Source: Bacteroidaceae bacterium
Lineage (GTDB): Bacteria > Bacteroidota > Bacteroidia > Bacteroidales > Bacteroidaceae
Assembly (NCBI GenBank): GCA_016286165.1
Contig: JAEESE010000007.1
Location: forward strand, 1 to 64,000
DNA length: 64,000 nucleotides
Reading direction: 5' to 3'
Shown here: positions 26,673-36,438 of the stretch, one piece after another
Layout of the letters: every line of letters starts with the position of its first letter
Position numbering within the stretch: position 1 is the first letter of the stretch
Program-made: the position numbers and the translations under genes
Notes under the pieces: model-generated
What the model was told of the DNA's origin: nothing
The model's input: the letters and a program-made list of their open reading frames with translations, nothing else
Database searches by the model: none

Positions 26673-29600
26673 GTGAATAAGAAATCTATCTATATATTGC
26701 TCATCGTCAGCCTGTTGGCTATCGTAGTCGCATCCTGTTCCACAGCTATGCGGCAATCATCGGCGCAACAGACTAATGATGTCACGGCACGCGCTGCAAG
26801 CAAGAAACTGGCTCGACTCGCTCAGAAACAGGGCACGAATGCCAAAAAACAAGCTGCAGGCAGCACGCCACAAAGCACGGGCGACAAGCCGTCGGGCGCA
26901 TCTTCAACCGTTGTTGAAGGTGTTTCAGCAGCAGCTGACAGCGTGAAGCGCGTCAGTCAGGCAGCCACCGAGGCATTCGAAGAACTAGAGGAATCAGCAG
27001 ACAAGGCCGCACAAGCCCTCACGGAAGCCGCCTTGCCACAGGACACAGCTTCCACTGCCGAAGACGGCGACGAAGGTTTCGGACTGTCCATGCCACATTT
27101 TGAAAAGCCCAAGACGGCTGCCGATTCCCTGGCCGCAGCCAAGGACTCCCTAACCACCGACACCCTCACATCCGACACGGCTCGCTTCATGATTGTCCAC
27201 GGCGACACCGTCTATCTGGGACGTGGCGGTTTTACAGGCACCGTGACGCAGGAAATCGACTCCACCAAGCAGAGTAAGAGCGCGCTCGAGGCCGTTGTCG
27301 AATTCTCGGCCAAGGACTCCGTAACCTTCGATTATGCCAACGACCGCGTTAACTTCTACGGCGATGCCAAGGTCAATTACACCAATCTCGAGCTGTCGGC
27401 AAACCTCATCACCATGGCCGTGGACAGCAGCGTGGTACACGCTTTCGGCACGCGCGACTCGCTTGGCAACATGGTCACCCCGCCCGTGTTCAAGCAAGGC
27501 AGCGACGAATACGAGCCCGACGCCATTGCCTACAACTTCAAGACACGTAAGGCTTTCATCAACAACGTCTACACCCAGCAGGGCGACGGCTACATGATCA
27601 GCAAGGAGAGCAAGCGCGACTCCACCGGTACCATGTATGTCTCGCACGCTCAGTACACGACATGTGATGCCAAACACCCGCACTTCTACCTCGCACTTAC
27701 TCGCGCCAAGGTCCGTCCGGGCAAAGATGTGGTGTTCGGACCCGCATATCTCGTGCTCGAAGACGTGCCGCTGCCGCTTGCTATCCCCTACGGTTTCTTC
27801 CCCTTCTCAAGTTCCTATTCCAGCGGCATCATCATGCCGACCTATGGCGACGAGACAACGCGCGGCTTCTACCTCCGCGACGGCGGTTACTACTTCGCTA
27901 TCAGCGACCGCATCGACTTGAAGCTCCTGGGCGAAATCTACACGAAGGGCTCGTGGGGTATCTCCGGACAGACCACCTACAAGAAGCGCTACCGCTTCAG
28001 CGGAGCGGTCAACTTCTCGTACCAGCGCACTGTTGAAGGCGAGAAGAACATGCCCGACTACTCTGTGTCGAAGAGCTTCAAGATTCAGTGGAGCCATCGT
28101 CAGGACACGAAAGCCAATCCTTCACAGTCGTTCTCGGCAAGCGTCAACTTTGCCACGTCAAGCTACGAGCGCAACAACCTCTCGTCGATGTACAATCCGC
28201 AGAGCCTGAGCCAGAGCACCCGTACTTCATCTGTAAGCTATTCGCGCTCGTTTGCCGATATCGGCCTTACGCTCTCTGCCACGATGAACCTCTCGCAGAA
28301 CGTGCGTGACTCCAGCATCTCCATGACGTTGCCTTCGCTCAACATCTCGCTGGCGCGCTTCAACCCCTTCAAACGCAAGAAGAAGGTAGGCGCCGAACGA
28401 TGGTACGAGAAGATTGCCATGAGCTACACCGGAACAATCTCCAACAGTATAGCCACCAAGGAGAACCAGCTGCTGCACGCCAGTTTCATCAAGGACTGGC
28501 GCAACGGTATGCGTCATCAGGTGCCTGTGAGTGCCTCCTTCTCGCTGTTGAACTACATTAATATTACGCCGTCCCTCAACCTCAGTGACCGTATGTACAC
28601 CTACAAGGTCAATCGCCGATGGGACGACGAGAAGATGCGCGAAGTGGCCGACACGGTATATGGATTCAACAATGTCTTCGATTTCAACATGAGCCTGTCG
28701 GCAAGCACCAAGCTCTATGGTACCTACCGACCGCTCATAGGCAAGAAGATTGTAGCCATACGCCACGTGCTGACGCCTACGGTGAGTTTCTCCTATGCCC
28801 CTGATTTCGGCGCTGCCCACTGGGGATACTACGGCACTTATGTCAAGACGGACAAGGACGGCAACGTTTCAACCGTAACTTACAACCGCTACCAAGGCAC
28901 GCTCTACGGAGCGCCGAGCAACGGCAAGACCGGAAATATCAACTTCGATATCGGCAACAACGTAGAGATGAAGCTGCGCGAGGAGGGTGACTCAACACGT
29001 AAGATAAGCCTTATCGACGAGCTCGGAGCTTCAATGTCGTATAACATGGCAGCCAAGACACGCCCCTGGAGCGACCTCAATACACGTATCCGTCTGAAGC
29101 TGAGCAAGAGCTACACCTTCTCGCTCAACGCTCAGTTTGCCACTTACGCCTACGAGATGGACGAGAACGGCCGCGTTTACGTGGGCGACAGGACTGAATA
29201 CAGCTATGGCCGTTTCGGTCGTTTCCAAGGTATGTCGCAGAACCTGTCGTACACCATCAACAACCAGAAAATCAAGCAACTATTCGATAAGTTGCGTGGA
29301 AAGTCAACGGATAAGAAGAACGAAGAAGACGACGTCGACAACTATGACGAGGAGTATGACGACTACGACATAAACGAATCGAATATGGACCCCGAACTCA
29401 CTCGCGGGCAGCGTCCACAGCGTGAGCGAGGTCAATCGGGCGAGCTCGACGAGGACGGCTATGTAGCGTTCAAGTTGCCTTGGTCCATCTCATTCAGCTA
29501 CGGCGTCACCATGCGCGAGAACACCAGCGGCAAGTTCAACTCCAACCGCATGCGCTACCCCTACAAGCTCTCGCATACGCTCAACTTCTCGGGCAACCTG

Positions 29601-29840
29601 CAGATAGCCTCCGGTTGGAATATCTCATGGTCCTCGGGCTACGACTTCAACTACCACAAGATGTCGATGACCACCGCCTCGCTGCAGCGCGACCTCCACT
29701 GCTTCACCATGTCTGCGTCAATGGTCATAGCACCCTACCGCACCTACAACTTCACCTTCCAGGCTAATGCTTCAACGCTCGCTGACGCCCTCAGATGGAA
29801 GAAGCATAGCGGCTACACCAACCAACTCCGATGGTATTAA
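26673..29840 (+). CDS. lptD: LPS-assembly outer-membrane protein LptD (Bacteroidetes type)
   Basis: A 1055-residue outer-membrane protein that inserts lipopolysaccharide into the outer leaflet. It starts at GTG 26673 with a signal sequence ending in VVASC, a lipobox-like motif unusual for LptD. A low-complexity Ala/Lys/Thr region runs to about residue 185. The OstA-type beta-taco follows (SAKDSVTFDYANDRVNFYG, then repeated sheets and LVLEDVPLPLAIPYGFFPF). The beta barrel runs from about 390 to the aromatic C-terminus, with an acidic Asp/Glu loop near 905-925. Lengths agree with Bacteroidetes LptD. Confidence 0.88.
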   Translation: MNKKSIYILLIVSLLAIVVASCSTAMRQSSAQQTNDVTARAASKKLARLAQKQGTNAKKQAAGSTPQSTGDKPSGASSTVVEGVSAAADSVKRVSQAATEAFEELEESADKAAQALTEAALPQDTASTAEDGDEGFGLSMPHFEKPKTAADSLAAAKDSLTTDTLTSDTARFMIVHGDTVYLGRGGFTGTVTQEIDSTKQSKSALEAVVEFSAKDSVTFDYANDRVNFYGDAKVNYTNLELSANLITMAVDSSVVHAFGTRDSLGNMVTPPVFKQGSDEYEPDAIAYNFKTRKAFINNVYTQQGDGYMISKESKRDSTGTMYVSHAQYTTCDAKHPHFYLALTRAKVRPGKDVVFGPAYLVLEDVPLPLAIPYGFFPFSSSYSSGIIMPTYGDETTRGFYLRDGGYYFAISDRIDLKLLGEIYTKGSWGISGQTTYKKRYRFSGAVNFSYQRTVEGEKNMPDYSVSKSFKIQWSHRQDTKANPSQSFSASVNFATSSYERNNLSSMYNPQSLSQSTRTSSVSYSRSFADIGLTLSATMNLSQNVRDSSISMTLPSLNISLARFNPFKRKKKVGAERWYEKIAMSYTGTISNSIATKENQLLHASFIKDWRNGMRHQVPVSASFSLLNYINITPSLNLSDRMYTYKVNRRWDDEKMREVADTVYGFNNVFDFNMSLSASTKLYGTYRPLIGKKIVAIRHVLTPTVSFSYAPDFGAAHWGYYGTYVKTDKDGNVSTVTYNRYQGTLYGAPSNGKTGNINFDIGNNVEMKLREEGDSTRKISLIDELGASMSYNMAAKTRPWSDLNTRIRLKLSKSYTFSLNAQFATYAYEMDENGRVYVGDRTEYSYGRFGRFQGMSQNLSYTINNQKIKQLFDKLRGKSTDKKNEEDDVDNYDEEYDDYDINESNMDPELTRGQRPQRERGQSGELDEDGYVAFKLPWSISFSYGVTMRENTSGKFNSNRMRYPYKLSHTLNFSGNLQIASGWNISWSSGYDFNYHKMSMTTASLQRDLHCFTMSASMVIAPYRTYNFTFQANASTLADALRWKKHSGYTNQLRWY

Positions 29841-29904
29841 TGCCCGACGACGTTGAGAGGTGACCGCCTAACAATTAATGATAAAACTCAAAACGATAAG
29901 CAAT

Positions 29905-30636
29905 ATGAAAAAGTCTTTGTTATTGATAGCTGTTGCAACTTTGGCCTTTGTAGCCTGCAACAACGAAAGCGAGTTCCACCAGACCTATATGGCCAAGCAG
30001 TACCAAGTGGTCTATGCCGACCAAACGCTCGACAGCGTAAGATACACCACCACGGAAACCCACACCATCAGTTCCGACGCATCGTGGTGCACGCCCATTG
30101 ACCAATACCAGGCCTCCATCAACAAACAGATTGAAGCTCATCCCGGTATCTACGAGTTGGCCGTTTACCTCAACATGAAAGTTAACACCACAGGCAAGCT
30201 TCGTACAGCCAAGATTACCGTCAATGGCGGTCAATACACCGCCAGCGCCATGGTCATCCAACTCGCCAATCTGGAAGTGGAACGTCCACAGGTTACCCTG
30301 AGCCCCGATTTGAGCGGCGACACTATCTCAACGCTCGGCCTGCAAGGCCTTGCCAATACTGACAGCATCATCTTCCACACCCAATATCCGTGGACTCTTT
30401 CCGTGCCCGAAGGCTCGTTCATCACGCTCCGTAAGACAAGCGGTGAGGCCGGTCGCAACGTAGTATTCTTCGACTACCCCAAGAACCCGCTGACGGAAGC
30501 CCGACAGGAGATTATCACCCTCAAGGCCTTCCCCACTACTACGCGCCGCCAAACCAGTGACGACGAGCTCTCGGAAGAGTACATCCTAACCCAAATTCCC
30601 ATCAAACAGTTCAAGGCTGAATCGATTAAGGATTAG
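29905..30636 (+). CDS. Lipoprotein with BACON-like beta-sandwich modules
   Basis: A 243-residue lipoprotein starting at ATG 29905 with lipobox ALAFVAC (Cys about 16). The frame extends nine codons upstream, but those add nothing to the signal peptide. Segments such as ISSDASWCTPI and TQYPWTLSVPEGSFITL resemble the strand-W pattern of BACON-type carbohydrate-associated domains, perhaps two copies. No catalytic motif is seen. It is 64 bp downstream of lptD. Confidence 0.6.
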   Translation: MKKSLLLIAVATLAFVACNNESEFHQTYMAKQYQVVYADQTLDSVRYTTTETHTISSDASWCTPIDQYQASINKQIEAHPGIYELAVYLNMKVNTTGKLRTAKITVNGGQYTASAMVIQLANLEVERPQVTLSPDLSGDTISTLGLQGLANTDSIIFHTQYPWTLSVPEGSFITLRKTSGEAGRNVVFFDYPKNPLTEARQEIITLKAFPTTTRRQTSDDELSEEYILTQIPIKQFKAESIKD

Positions 30637-30681
30637 TAACAGCCAAACCTGATTTGACTTTTAGGCATGCTTGTCTAAAGA

Positions 30682-30791
30682 CACGAACGGTCACACAAGC
30701 AAACATGAACGGTCATACAGACAAACACGACCGGTCATACAAGCAAACACGACCAGTCGTATCAGCAAACACGACCAGTCATACAAGGTGG
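30682..30791. repeat. 22-bp-period tandem array, five units, core ACGACCNGTCATA
   Basis: Five units start at 30682, 30704, 30726, 30748 and 30770 with consensus cacgacc(g/a)gtcatacaagcaaa. They share core and period with the array at 1029-1116, about 29.6 kb away. They fill most of the 30637-30848 gap. The rest of the gap holds no gene. Confidence 0.85.
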
Positions 30792-30848
30792 ACCACCACG
30801 GGTGGGACACCTCATAATACCAATCAAAATCTCTAACACATATATTCT

Positions 30849-33326
30849 ATGAACTGCCTTCGTCACATTGCAACCGCCATCACGGCCTTTCTCTTTGCAG
30901 CAAACGCCGGTGCCAATCAGCCCGATTCAGTGTTCCTGCTGGCTTACAACACAGAGCCAGGCCGCGGTCTTTCCTTTGCTTATTCAGCAGATGGAAACAG
31001 TTGGAAAAGCATAGCACACGGGGCGACCTTCGTGGGTAGTGATTTCGCACAGTGGGGAACGAACAAGAAGATGTTTACGCCCGTGCTGACGCAAGGCAGC
31101 GATGGCCTATGGCATCTTACGTTCGGAGTCGGGACAAATACCCGCCAATATGCTCACACCACTTCGCCTGACCTCATTCACTGGCACCCTCAGGACTATC
31201 CGATGGCCGAAAGCCGTGAGGCCGTGCAGCAAATGTTGGCCAAGGCAGAAGAGCAATACACCGAGGCGATCGTCGATGGTCAGCCACGCAGAGGTTCTGT
31301 CTGCCGTGCACCTTACCTTCAAGTGGTAGCGATGGAGAATGCCAAAGCCGCTGAACGTGAGCGCAATGCCCGCAACGGTGAGTCGTTGGCTGACGATGCC
31401 CGTCGCTTTGAGCGTCTGAACGGGCAAGTAATCAATGCCGACATACGAATCGATGCAACACGGCCTAAAACCATCTCCGACAAGTTGATAGGCATCTTCT
31501 TCGAGGACATTAACTATAGCGCCGACGGCGGCCTGTATGCCGAACTCATCCAAAACCGCGACTTTGAATACAGCGCCGAGGACCACGGCCGCGAGCGTGA
31601 TTGGAATGCACGACATTCGTGGAGCCTTGAAGGCGCCGGCACGACATTCGATATCGCCAGCGACCAGCCCTTGAACGCAAACCAAAGTCATTATGCGGTG
31701 CTTGACGTGGAGAGCCCTGGAGCAGCCCTCGTCAACGCAGGCTTCGACGGCATTGTGGTGAGAAAAGGAGAACGCTATGACCTAAGCCTCTTTGCCCGCC
31801 AGCTCACAGGCAAAGGAGCGAAGCTGAAAGTGCAGTTGCGCGACGGTGATAAGATTATCGGACAAGCCACTATCGCCGCTCCGACAGCACAATGGAAGCA
31901 GGCCAAGGCCACCATCACAGCCACCGCTGATGCCGGCAAGGCCAAGCTCGCCCTACTACCCTCCTCGACCGGTAAGGTCGCTCTTGATTTCATATCCCTG
32001 TTCCCGCAGAAAACTTTCAAGGGGCGCAAGAACGGAATGCGTGCGGATTTGGCAGAGACGCTGGCCGCCTTGCATCCTCGTTTCATGCGATTCCCAGGCG
32101 GTTGCCTGGTCCATGGCGACGGCCTTGGGAATATGTATCATTGGAAAGAAACCATCGGCCCCCTGCATGAGCGAAAAGGTCTCCGTAATATCTGGGGCTA
32201 TCATCAGAGCCGAGGCCTTGGCTACTACGAGTTCTTCCAACTGTGCGAAGACCTCGGTTGTGAACCGCTGCCCGTGGTGCCGGCTGCCGTGCCTTGCCAG
32301 AACAGCGCCGTTGACCCGGTTCTCGGCGGCGGACAGCAAAACGGCATCCCGTTCGGTCCCGCTTTCGAACAGTACAAACAAGACGTTCTTGACCTGATTG
32401 AATGGGCTAACGGCGACCCGAAGACCAGTACTTGGGCTCGTAAACGTGCCGAGGCAGGTCACCCCAAGCCGTTCAACCTCAAGTACATAGGAATAGGCAA
32501 CGAAGATATCATCTCGGACACATTCGCCGTGCGTTACATCAAACTCATCGAAGCGGTTAAGACCAAATACCCGGAAATAACGGTTTGCGGCACTGTTGGC
32601 CCGTTCTTCGAAGGCAGCGACTACGAGCAAGGCTGGCGATTGGCCAAGGACAACAAGATAGACATGGCGGACGAGCACTACTACGTGAGCCCCGGTTGGT
32701 ACATTCACAACCAGGACTACTACGACCAATATGAGCGCAACGCCACGAAGGTGTACTTAGGTGAATATGCAAGCCACGGGCAAGGCCGTCGCTCCACCAT
32801 AGAGACAGCGCTCACCTGCGCCATGCATATCTGCACGCTTGAACGGAACGGCGACGTGGTGGAAATGAGCTCCTATGCCCCGCTGCTGGCCAAAAACGGT
32901 CATACACAATGGAATCCTGACCTTATCTACTTTGATAATGAGCATGTATATCCGACCGTGGATTATGAAGTACAGCGCATGTGCGGTCAGACTCAGGGCG
33001 ACAGATATCTGCCTACTGAGTCACATCTGACAATAGGTACGGACAACCGCCGTGCCAACGAGGAAGTGCAACAGCGCGTGGCCGTAAGCACGGTGCGCGA
33101 CAGCCGTTCAGGTCGCACATTCGTCAAGATTGTAAACCTGTTGCCAGCTGCCGTGAAAGCCAAGTTGACCGCCAATGACCTGCAACTGCCGCAGACCGTA
33201 ACGCTACACCGCCTCGCTGGAGTATGGAACGACACAGAGGCTCGAGCCACCACGACCAGTCGTGCAGAGATTGCCGACGGACTCATCGACCTGCCAGCCT
33301 ATTCTTTTACCATCGTTGAGTTCTGA
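30849..33326 (+). CDS. GH51 alpha-L-arabinofuranosidase with N-terminal GH43-like fragment
   Basis: An 825-residue exported glycosidase (signal peptide ending near ANAGA). Residues 25-190 look like blades of a GH43-type beta-propeller (FLLAYN, YSADGNSWKSI, GLWHLTFGV, TTSPDLIHWHPQDY), too short for a full domain. GH51 begins near 195 (ISDKLIGIFFEDINYSADGGLYAELIQNRDFEY). The acid/base is E552 in GIGNEDII and the nucleophile E639 in YLGEYASHG. The C-terminal beta-sandwich ends in SFTIVEF. It releases arabinose from arabinan or arabinoxylan. It is coupled to the next gene by a TGATG overlap. Confidence 0.9.
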   Translation: MNCLRHIATAITAFLFAANAGANQPDSVFLLAYNTEPGRGLSFAYSADGNSWKSIAHGATFVGSDFAQWGTNKKMFTPVLTQGSDGLWHLTFGVGTNTRQYAHTTSPDLIHWHPQDYPMAESREAVQQMLAKAEEQYTEAIVDGQPRRGSVCRAPYLQVVAMENAKAAERERNARNGESLADDARRFERLNGQVINADIRIDATRPKTISDKLIGIFFEDINYSADGGLYAELIQNRDFEYSAEDHGRERDWNARHSWSLEGAGTTFDIASDQPLNANQSHYAVLDVESPGAALVNAGFDGIVVRKGERYDLSLFARQLTGKGAKLKVQLRDGDKIIGQATIAAPTAQWKQAKATITATADAGKAKLALLPSSTGKVALDFISLFPQKTFKGRKNGMRADLAETLAALHPRFMRFPGGCLVHGDGLGNMYHWKETIGPLHERKGLRNIWGYHQSRGLGYYEFFQLCEDLGCEPLPVVPAAVPCQNSAVDPVLGGGQQNGIPFGPAFEQYKQDVLDLIEWANGDPKTSTWARKRAEAGHPKPFNLKYIGIGNEDIISDTFAVRYIKLIEAVKTKYPEITVCGTVGPFFEGSDYEQGWRLAKDNKIDMADEHYYVSPGWYIHNQDYYDQYERNATKVYLGEYASHGQGRRSTIETALTCAMHICTLERNGDVVEMSSYAPLLAKNGHTQWNPDLIYFDNEHVYPTVDYEVQRMCGQTQGDRYLPTESHLTIGTDNRRANEEVQQRVAVSTVRDSRSGRTFVKIVNLLPAAVKAKLTANDLQLPQTVTLHRLAGVWNDTEARATTTSRAEIADGLIDLPAYSFTIVEF

Positions 33327-34567
33327 TGACAAAGCGGTTTAAGCATATAATCGTTGCTGCTCTGGCAGTCATGGTCGTTGCCACGGCAGCACCTGCGCAG
33401 GACAAGCCCACTGCCCGCGAGCACATAGGTTTCCAACTGTCAGGATCTATGGGCCGCATTGTGCCGCAGCATGATTATATCGCTTCGCTGTTGCATTCGT
33501 ATTCGTGCAACTATCAGGACTTTCGTTTCCTTTGGCGAACCCTACCAGCCGACGGCAGGCTTTTCGACAAGAACTACCATTACCCGATTCTTCAGGCCGG
33601 TTTGATGCACGGTGACTTCTCGCACATCAGGCTTAATCGCTTTGCACCTGACTATGATTCGAAGCTCGGGCATGCCATAGTGGCTTATGGAGGTATTCAA
33701 ATCGACTTCTTACGACGGGGCAACTGGTCGCTGGGCGGAGATCTGCAAAACGGCGTCGCCTTTTTCACAAAGCACTACAACTACTACAATAATCGGGACA
33801 ATGAAGTTATAGGCTCTGTGGCAGCCCTATATTTCGGGGCGTCGCTGCAGACGCGTTACCGCGTTGCACCGCAATGGACAGTCGGTCTCTCAGGTGATTT
33901 CCGCCATTGCAGCAACGGTCATATCACACGTCCTAACCTCGGAACGAACACGATAAGCGGTTCTGTAAGCGTGACCTACGATCTCGAGCCGCAAAAAGCT
34001 TTGTCGAAGGCTGATACACTTACGGCCTCTGCCACAGACGAAACGGGAAGCGTTGACGGCAGGAAAGGTCCGAAGTTCTTTGTTGACCTAAGCGCCGGCG
34101 TTTCCACAAAGTCGCTGCTCGAGGAGTTTATGGCAGATCCAAGCACCCGAGTGCATACTTACGGAGTGTTCACCGCCATGGTAGCGCCAATGATTCGATA
34201 TCATCGCATGCATGCCAGCGGGGCACAGTTTGATTTCATGTATGCAAACTACATGGATAAGGTGCGAGAAATAGACATACGAAACGGTCACGAAGGCCAA
34301 TACCGCTATTCACCTTTCATCATGGGCGTGGCTTTGCGGCACGAGTTGTTTTATCGCCATTTCTCAATGAACGCAAGCTTCGGCATCTATCTCCGTCACC
34401 GCACAGGACATTATTCTGCCACGGAGGAGAGCAGGCTCTATCAGACAATGGGTTTGCGTTATAACTTCCCCTTCACCGACGACCGTTTGTTCATAGGCTA
34501 CAACGTGAAAGCCCATAAACTCAGCAAGGCTGATTGCATGCAGTTTATGGTTGGCTGGAGACTATAA
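33326..34567 (+). CDS. PagL-like lipid A 3-O-deacylase / acyloxyacyl hydrolase
   Basis: A 413-residue predicted outer-membrane beta barrel with signal peptide (ATAAPAQ). The active-site pair H194/S196 lies in FRHCSNGHITRPNLGTN, matching the His-x-Ser and following PN.G of PagL-family lipid A deacylases. Size exceeds classic PagL (about 170), as is usual in Bacteroidetes, where roughly 200 extra barrel residues follow. It would remove the 3-O-linked acyl chain from lipid A. The ATG overlaps the stop of the GH51 gene. Confidence 0.8.
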   Translation: MTKRFKHIIVAALAVMVVATAAPAQDKPTAREHIGFQLSGSMGRIVPQHDYIASLLHSYSCNYQDFRFLWRTLPADGRLFDKNYHYPILQAGLMHGDFSHIRLNRFAPDYDSKLGHAIVAYGGIQIDFLRRGNWSLGGDLQNGVAFFTKHYNYYNNRDNEVIGSVAALYFGASLQTRYRVAPQWTVGLSGDFRHCSNGHITRPNLGTNTISGSVSVTYDLEPQKALSKADTLTASATDETGSVDGRKGPKFFVDLSAGVSTKSLLEEFMADPSTRVHTYGVFTAMVAPMIRYHRMHASGAQFDFMYANYMDKVREIDIRNGHEGQYRYSPFIMGVALRHELFYRHFSMNASFGIYLRHRTGHYSATEESRLYQTMGLRYNFPFTDDRLFIGYNVKAHKLSKADCMQFMVGWRL

Positions 34568-34573
34568 AAAAGG

Positions 34574-34609
34574 AGACTCTCTCCCTGGTTTCAATAAGGG
34601 AGAGAGTCT
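34574..34609. terminator. Bidirectional terminator between convergent genes
   Basis: A perfect 13-bp stem (AGACTCTCTCCCT with its complement) around a 10-nt loop. On the minus strand it is followed by TTTTTT, on the plus strand by an AT-rich tract. It separates the PagL-like gene from the convergent PI-PLC gene. Confidence 0.85.
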
Positions 34610-34672
34610 ATATTATTCTAAAAGCTGTGAAGGAACTGACGATGTAAAAAAATGCCTTGCACTACTCGAGAC

Positions 34673-35872
34673 TTACGGCAAAACAACCTTCTTAGCTCCG
34701 CCGTTTTCGTTGACAACGATATTTAATCCTCGGTGGAGTTTGCTTGACTTAAGCCCGTCAATAGTGTAAATGCCAGCCTCAGCCTGACCGGTAGCTGCTT
34801 CCTCATCGCCTTGCAACTCCTCCATCTCCAGTTGGTCAATACCAACCGCAGCATTCATCTTGGGCGTGTAGCGTGCATTATTCTCAATGATGGCACGTGT
34901 GAGCGACATGCCTAAGACGTTGTAGCTGCCGGATTTGTCGCGACCAGCAAAATCCATCATCACTATGCCTGTCGGGCCCCAGTGGCTCTCGTCCTTAAGA
35001 TATTCAATCACAGCAGCATTCTGTGTTGCAGCATTATCCTTGTAGCCATCAGCGGTCACAATGCCGAAGAGGCCTGTCTTGCTATAGCCTGAAGTGTGGT
35101 TGATAATCCAGATAAAGTTTGAACGGGTATGCTGCTTCACCGAATAGTTGAGAAGATTCTCTACGGCGGCCTTCTTGTCGGCTACTGCTCCAGAAGCCGT
35201 AACCTCGTAGAAGTCCTGACAATACAGAGTGGCTTTCGTAGAGATTCGCGCTTGTGTTATCTGCGCCTTCTTCTGGTCGGCAAGGTTCTTACTATGGCTC
35301 CAACCATTGATGACGCCACCTTTGGCTCCGTTGTATTCATTGCGGGTAAGCACTACTATCTTTCCACGCATCTCGCTGACCGTGAGGTTGCGGACAAAAG
35401 GCACAATGTATGGAGCGAGGCTTTCGTCAGCAAGAATCTCTCCTACCAACTTTGGCCAAGCAGCTTTCTCATTATCCGTCTCATTATCATCCTCGTGGCG
35501 CATCATAACAATGGCAAACTCTGTGGGATGAGCAATTACCGAGTCGCGCAGGAGATGCATTGCCGTACGGAAATCAATATTCGTGGAGATGATGCCGTGA
35601 TTTATGTTCACGTTGGAACCTGAAACCGTAGGACGGAGGTCAAAGGCTCGGATTCCAGCCGACCATTGCTCGCTGAGACTGGCGTCCTGAGTGCGGGCAA
35701 AGGAATCTGCTGATGTACCATTACCTGTTGCTGCGTCATGCGATCCAGGAATCGACAGCTGAGACACATAAGCTGCATCATCGATATTTGCCATCCAATC
35801 ATCGGCCTTGGCCGGTGACGGAATCAGTGAAAAGACGATAAGGCAAGTGGAAAGGAAAAGACTCTTGTTCAT
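34673..35872 (-). CDS. Secreted PI-specific phospholipase C X-domain protein
   Basis: A 399-residue exported protein (signal peptide ending near PAKA). The PI-PLC X domain shows the catalytic His motif SIPGSHDAAT (H45), GIRAFDLRP, and a second His at H92 in NINHGI, the pattern of bacterial PI-PLC, which cleaves phosphatidylinositol or GPI anchors without calcium. The last 40 residues (GIYTIDGLKSS, then GLNIVVNENG, KKVVL) have the form of the short C-terminal sorting-like tail common in Prevotella secreted proteins. ATG 35872 is used instead of TTG 35881. Confidence 0.87.
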   Translation of the reverse strand: MNKSLFLSTCLIVFSLIPSPAKADDWMANIDDAAYVSQLSIPGSHDAATGNGTSADSFARTQDASLSEQWSAGIRAFDLRPTVSGSNVNINHGIISTNIDFRTAMHLLRDSVIAHPTEFAIVMMRHEDDNETDNEKAAWPKLVGEILADESLAPYIVPFVRNLTVSEMRGKIVVLTRNEYNGAKGGVINGWSHSKNLADQKKAQITQARISTKATLYCQDFYEVTASGAVADKKAAVENLLNYSVKQHTRSNFIWIINHTSGYSKTGLFGIVTADGYKDNAATQNAAVIEYLKDESHWGPTGIVMMDFAGRDKSGSYNVLGMSLTRAIIENNARYTPKMNAAVGIDQLEMEELQGDEEAATGQAEAGIYTIDGLKSSKLHRGLNIVVNENGGAKKVVLP

Positions 35873-35877
35873 GATTA

Positions 35878-36414
35878 TCAAGCTTTTATCTCAACAAATT
35901 CGTTGATATGATTGTCAATATAGACGGCTATCATTGAAGTAATGTCCTCTTCGGTCTCAATGAACTCATCATCGAGCGCATCAAAATCGGGATATTGCTC
36001 AAAGAGAGCCATGAATTGTTCATCGTTGACCTCGCGCGTCAGCTCGTTGTCGTAGCGTTCAAAGAGCTTGCGTCCTTTGTAAATAAGCTTGGAGAAATCA
36101 TGGAGGACACTGGTTCCCTGCTCGCTTTCCACCTCTTCACCCCACAGGCGTATCGCCTTGGCAAAGGGATTAAGGAAGATGAAGGGGCCGAGGCCATTGT
36201 GTATCAGCTGCACGAATCCTCCGTCCAACACCTCTTCGCGAAAGAGATGATAGCCGATGAGCGTTATCTGATCACCCGAGAGTTGCGGCATAGTCTGAGC
36301 GTTAAGCTCCCCGCCTATGGCCTCGAGCGTCTTTCCTACGACCAGTTCCAACAGCTCGTCAAATCCTTTTCCGGCAGCTGTCTGTAACTCAGATTCTTGT
36401 ATTTCTGGCTTCAT
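35878..36414 (-). CDS. DUF4375 (DMP19-like) protein
   Basis: A 178-residue soluble acidic protein. The block HNGLGPFIFLNPFAKAIRLWG and the C-terminal EQYPDFDALDDEFIETEEDI match DUF4375/DMP19 (PF14300), a helical domain of unknown function sometimes called a DNA-mimic-like fold. The protein has no signal peptide. It ends 5 bp before the PI-PLC start codon at 35872 and lies 24 bp downstream of smpB. Confidence 0.8.
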   Translation of the reverse strand: MKPEIQESELQTAAGKGFDELLELVVGKTLEAIGGELNAQTMPQLSGDQITLIGYHLFREEVLDGGFVQLIHNGLGPFIFLNPFAKAIRLWGEEVESEQGTSVLHDFSKLIYKGRKLFERYDNELTREVNDEQFMALFEQYPDFDALDDEFIETEEDITSMIAVYIDNHINEFVEIKA

Positions 36415-36438
36415 AACTCTTACGAACTTATTTCTGTA

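Noticed and set aside
33244..33266. Third copy of the ACGACCNGT core inside the GH51 gene
   Set aside because: A single cacgaccagtcgtg match in coding sequence without the 22-bp period; likely chance.
35740..35872. PI-PLC gene as part of a toxin island
   Set aside because: Neighbours are housekeeping genes (smpB, ribH, DUF4375) and secreted PI-PLC-like proteins are common in the group.
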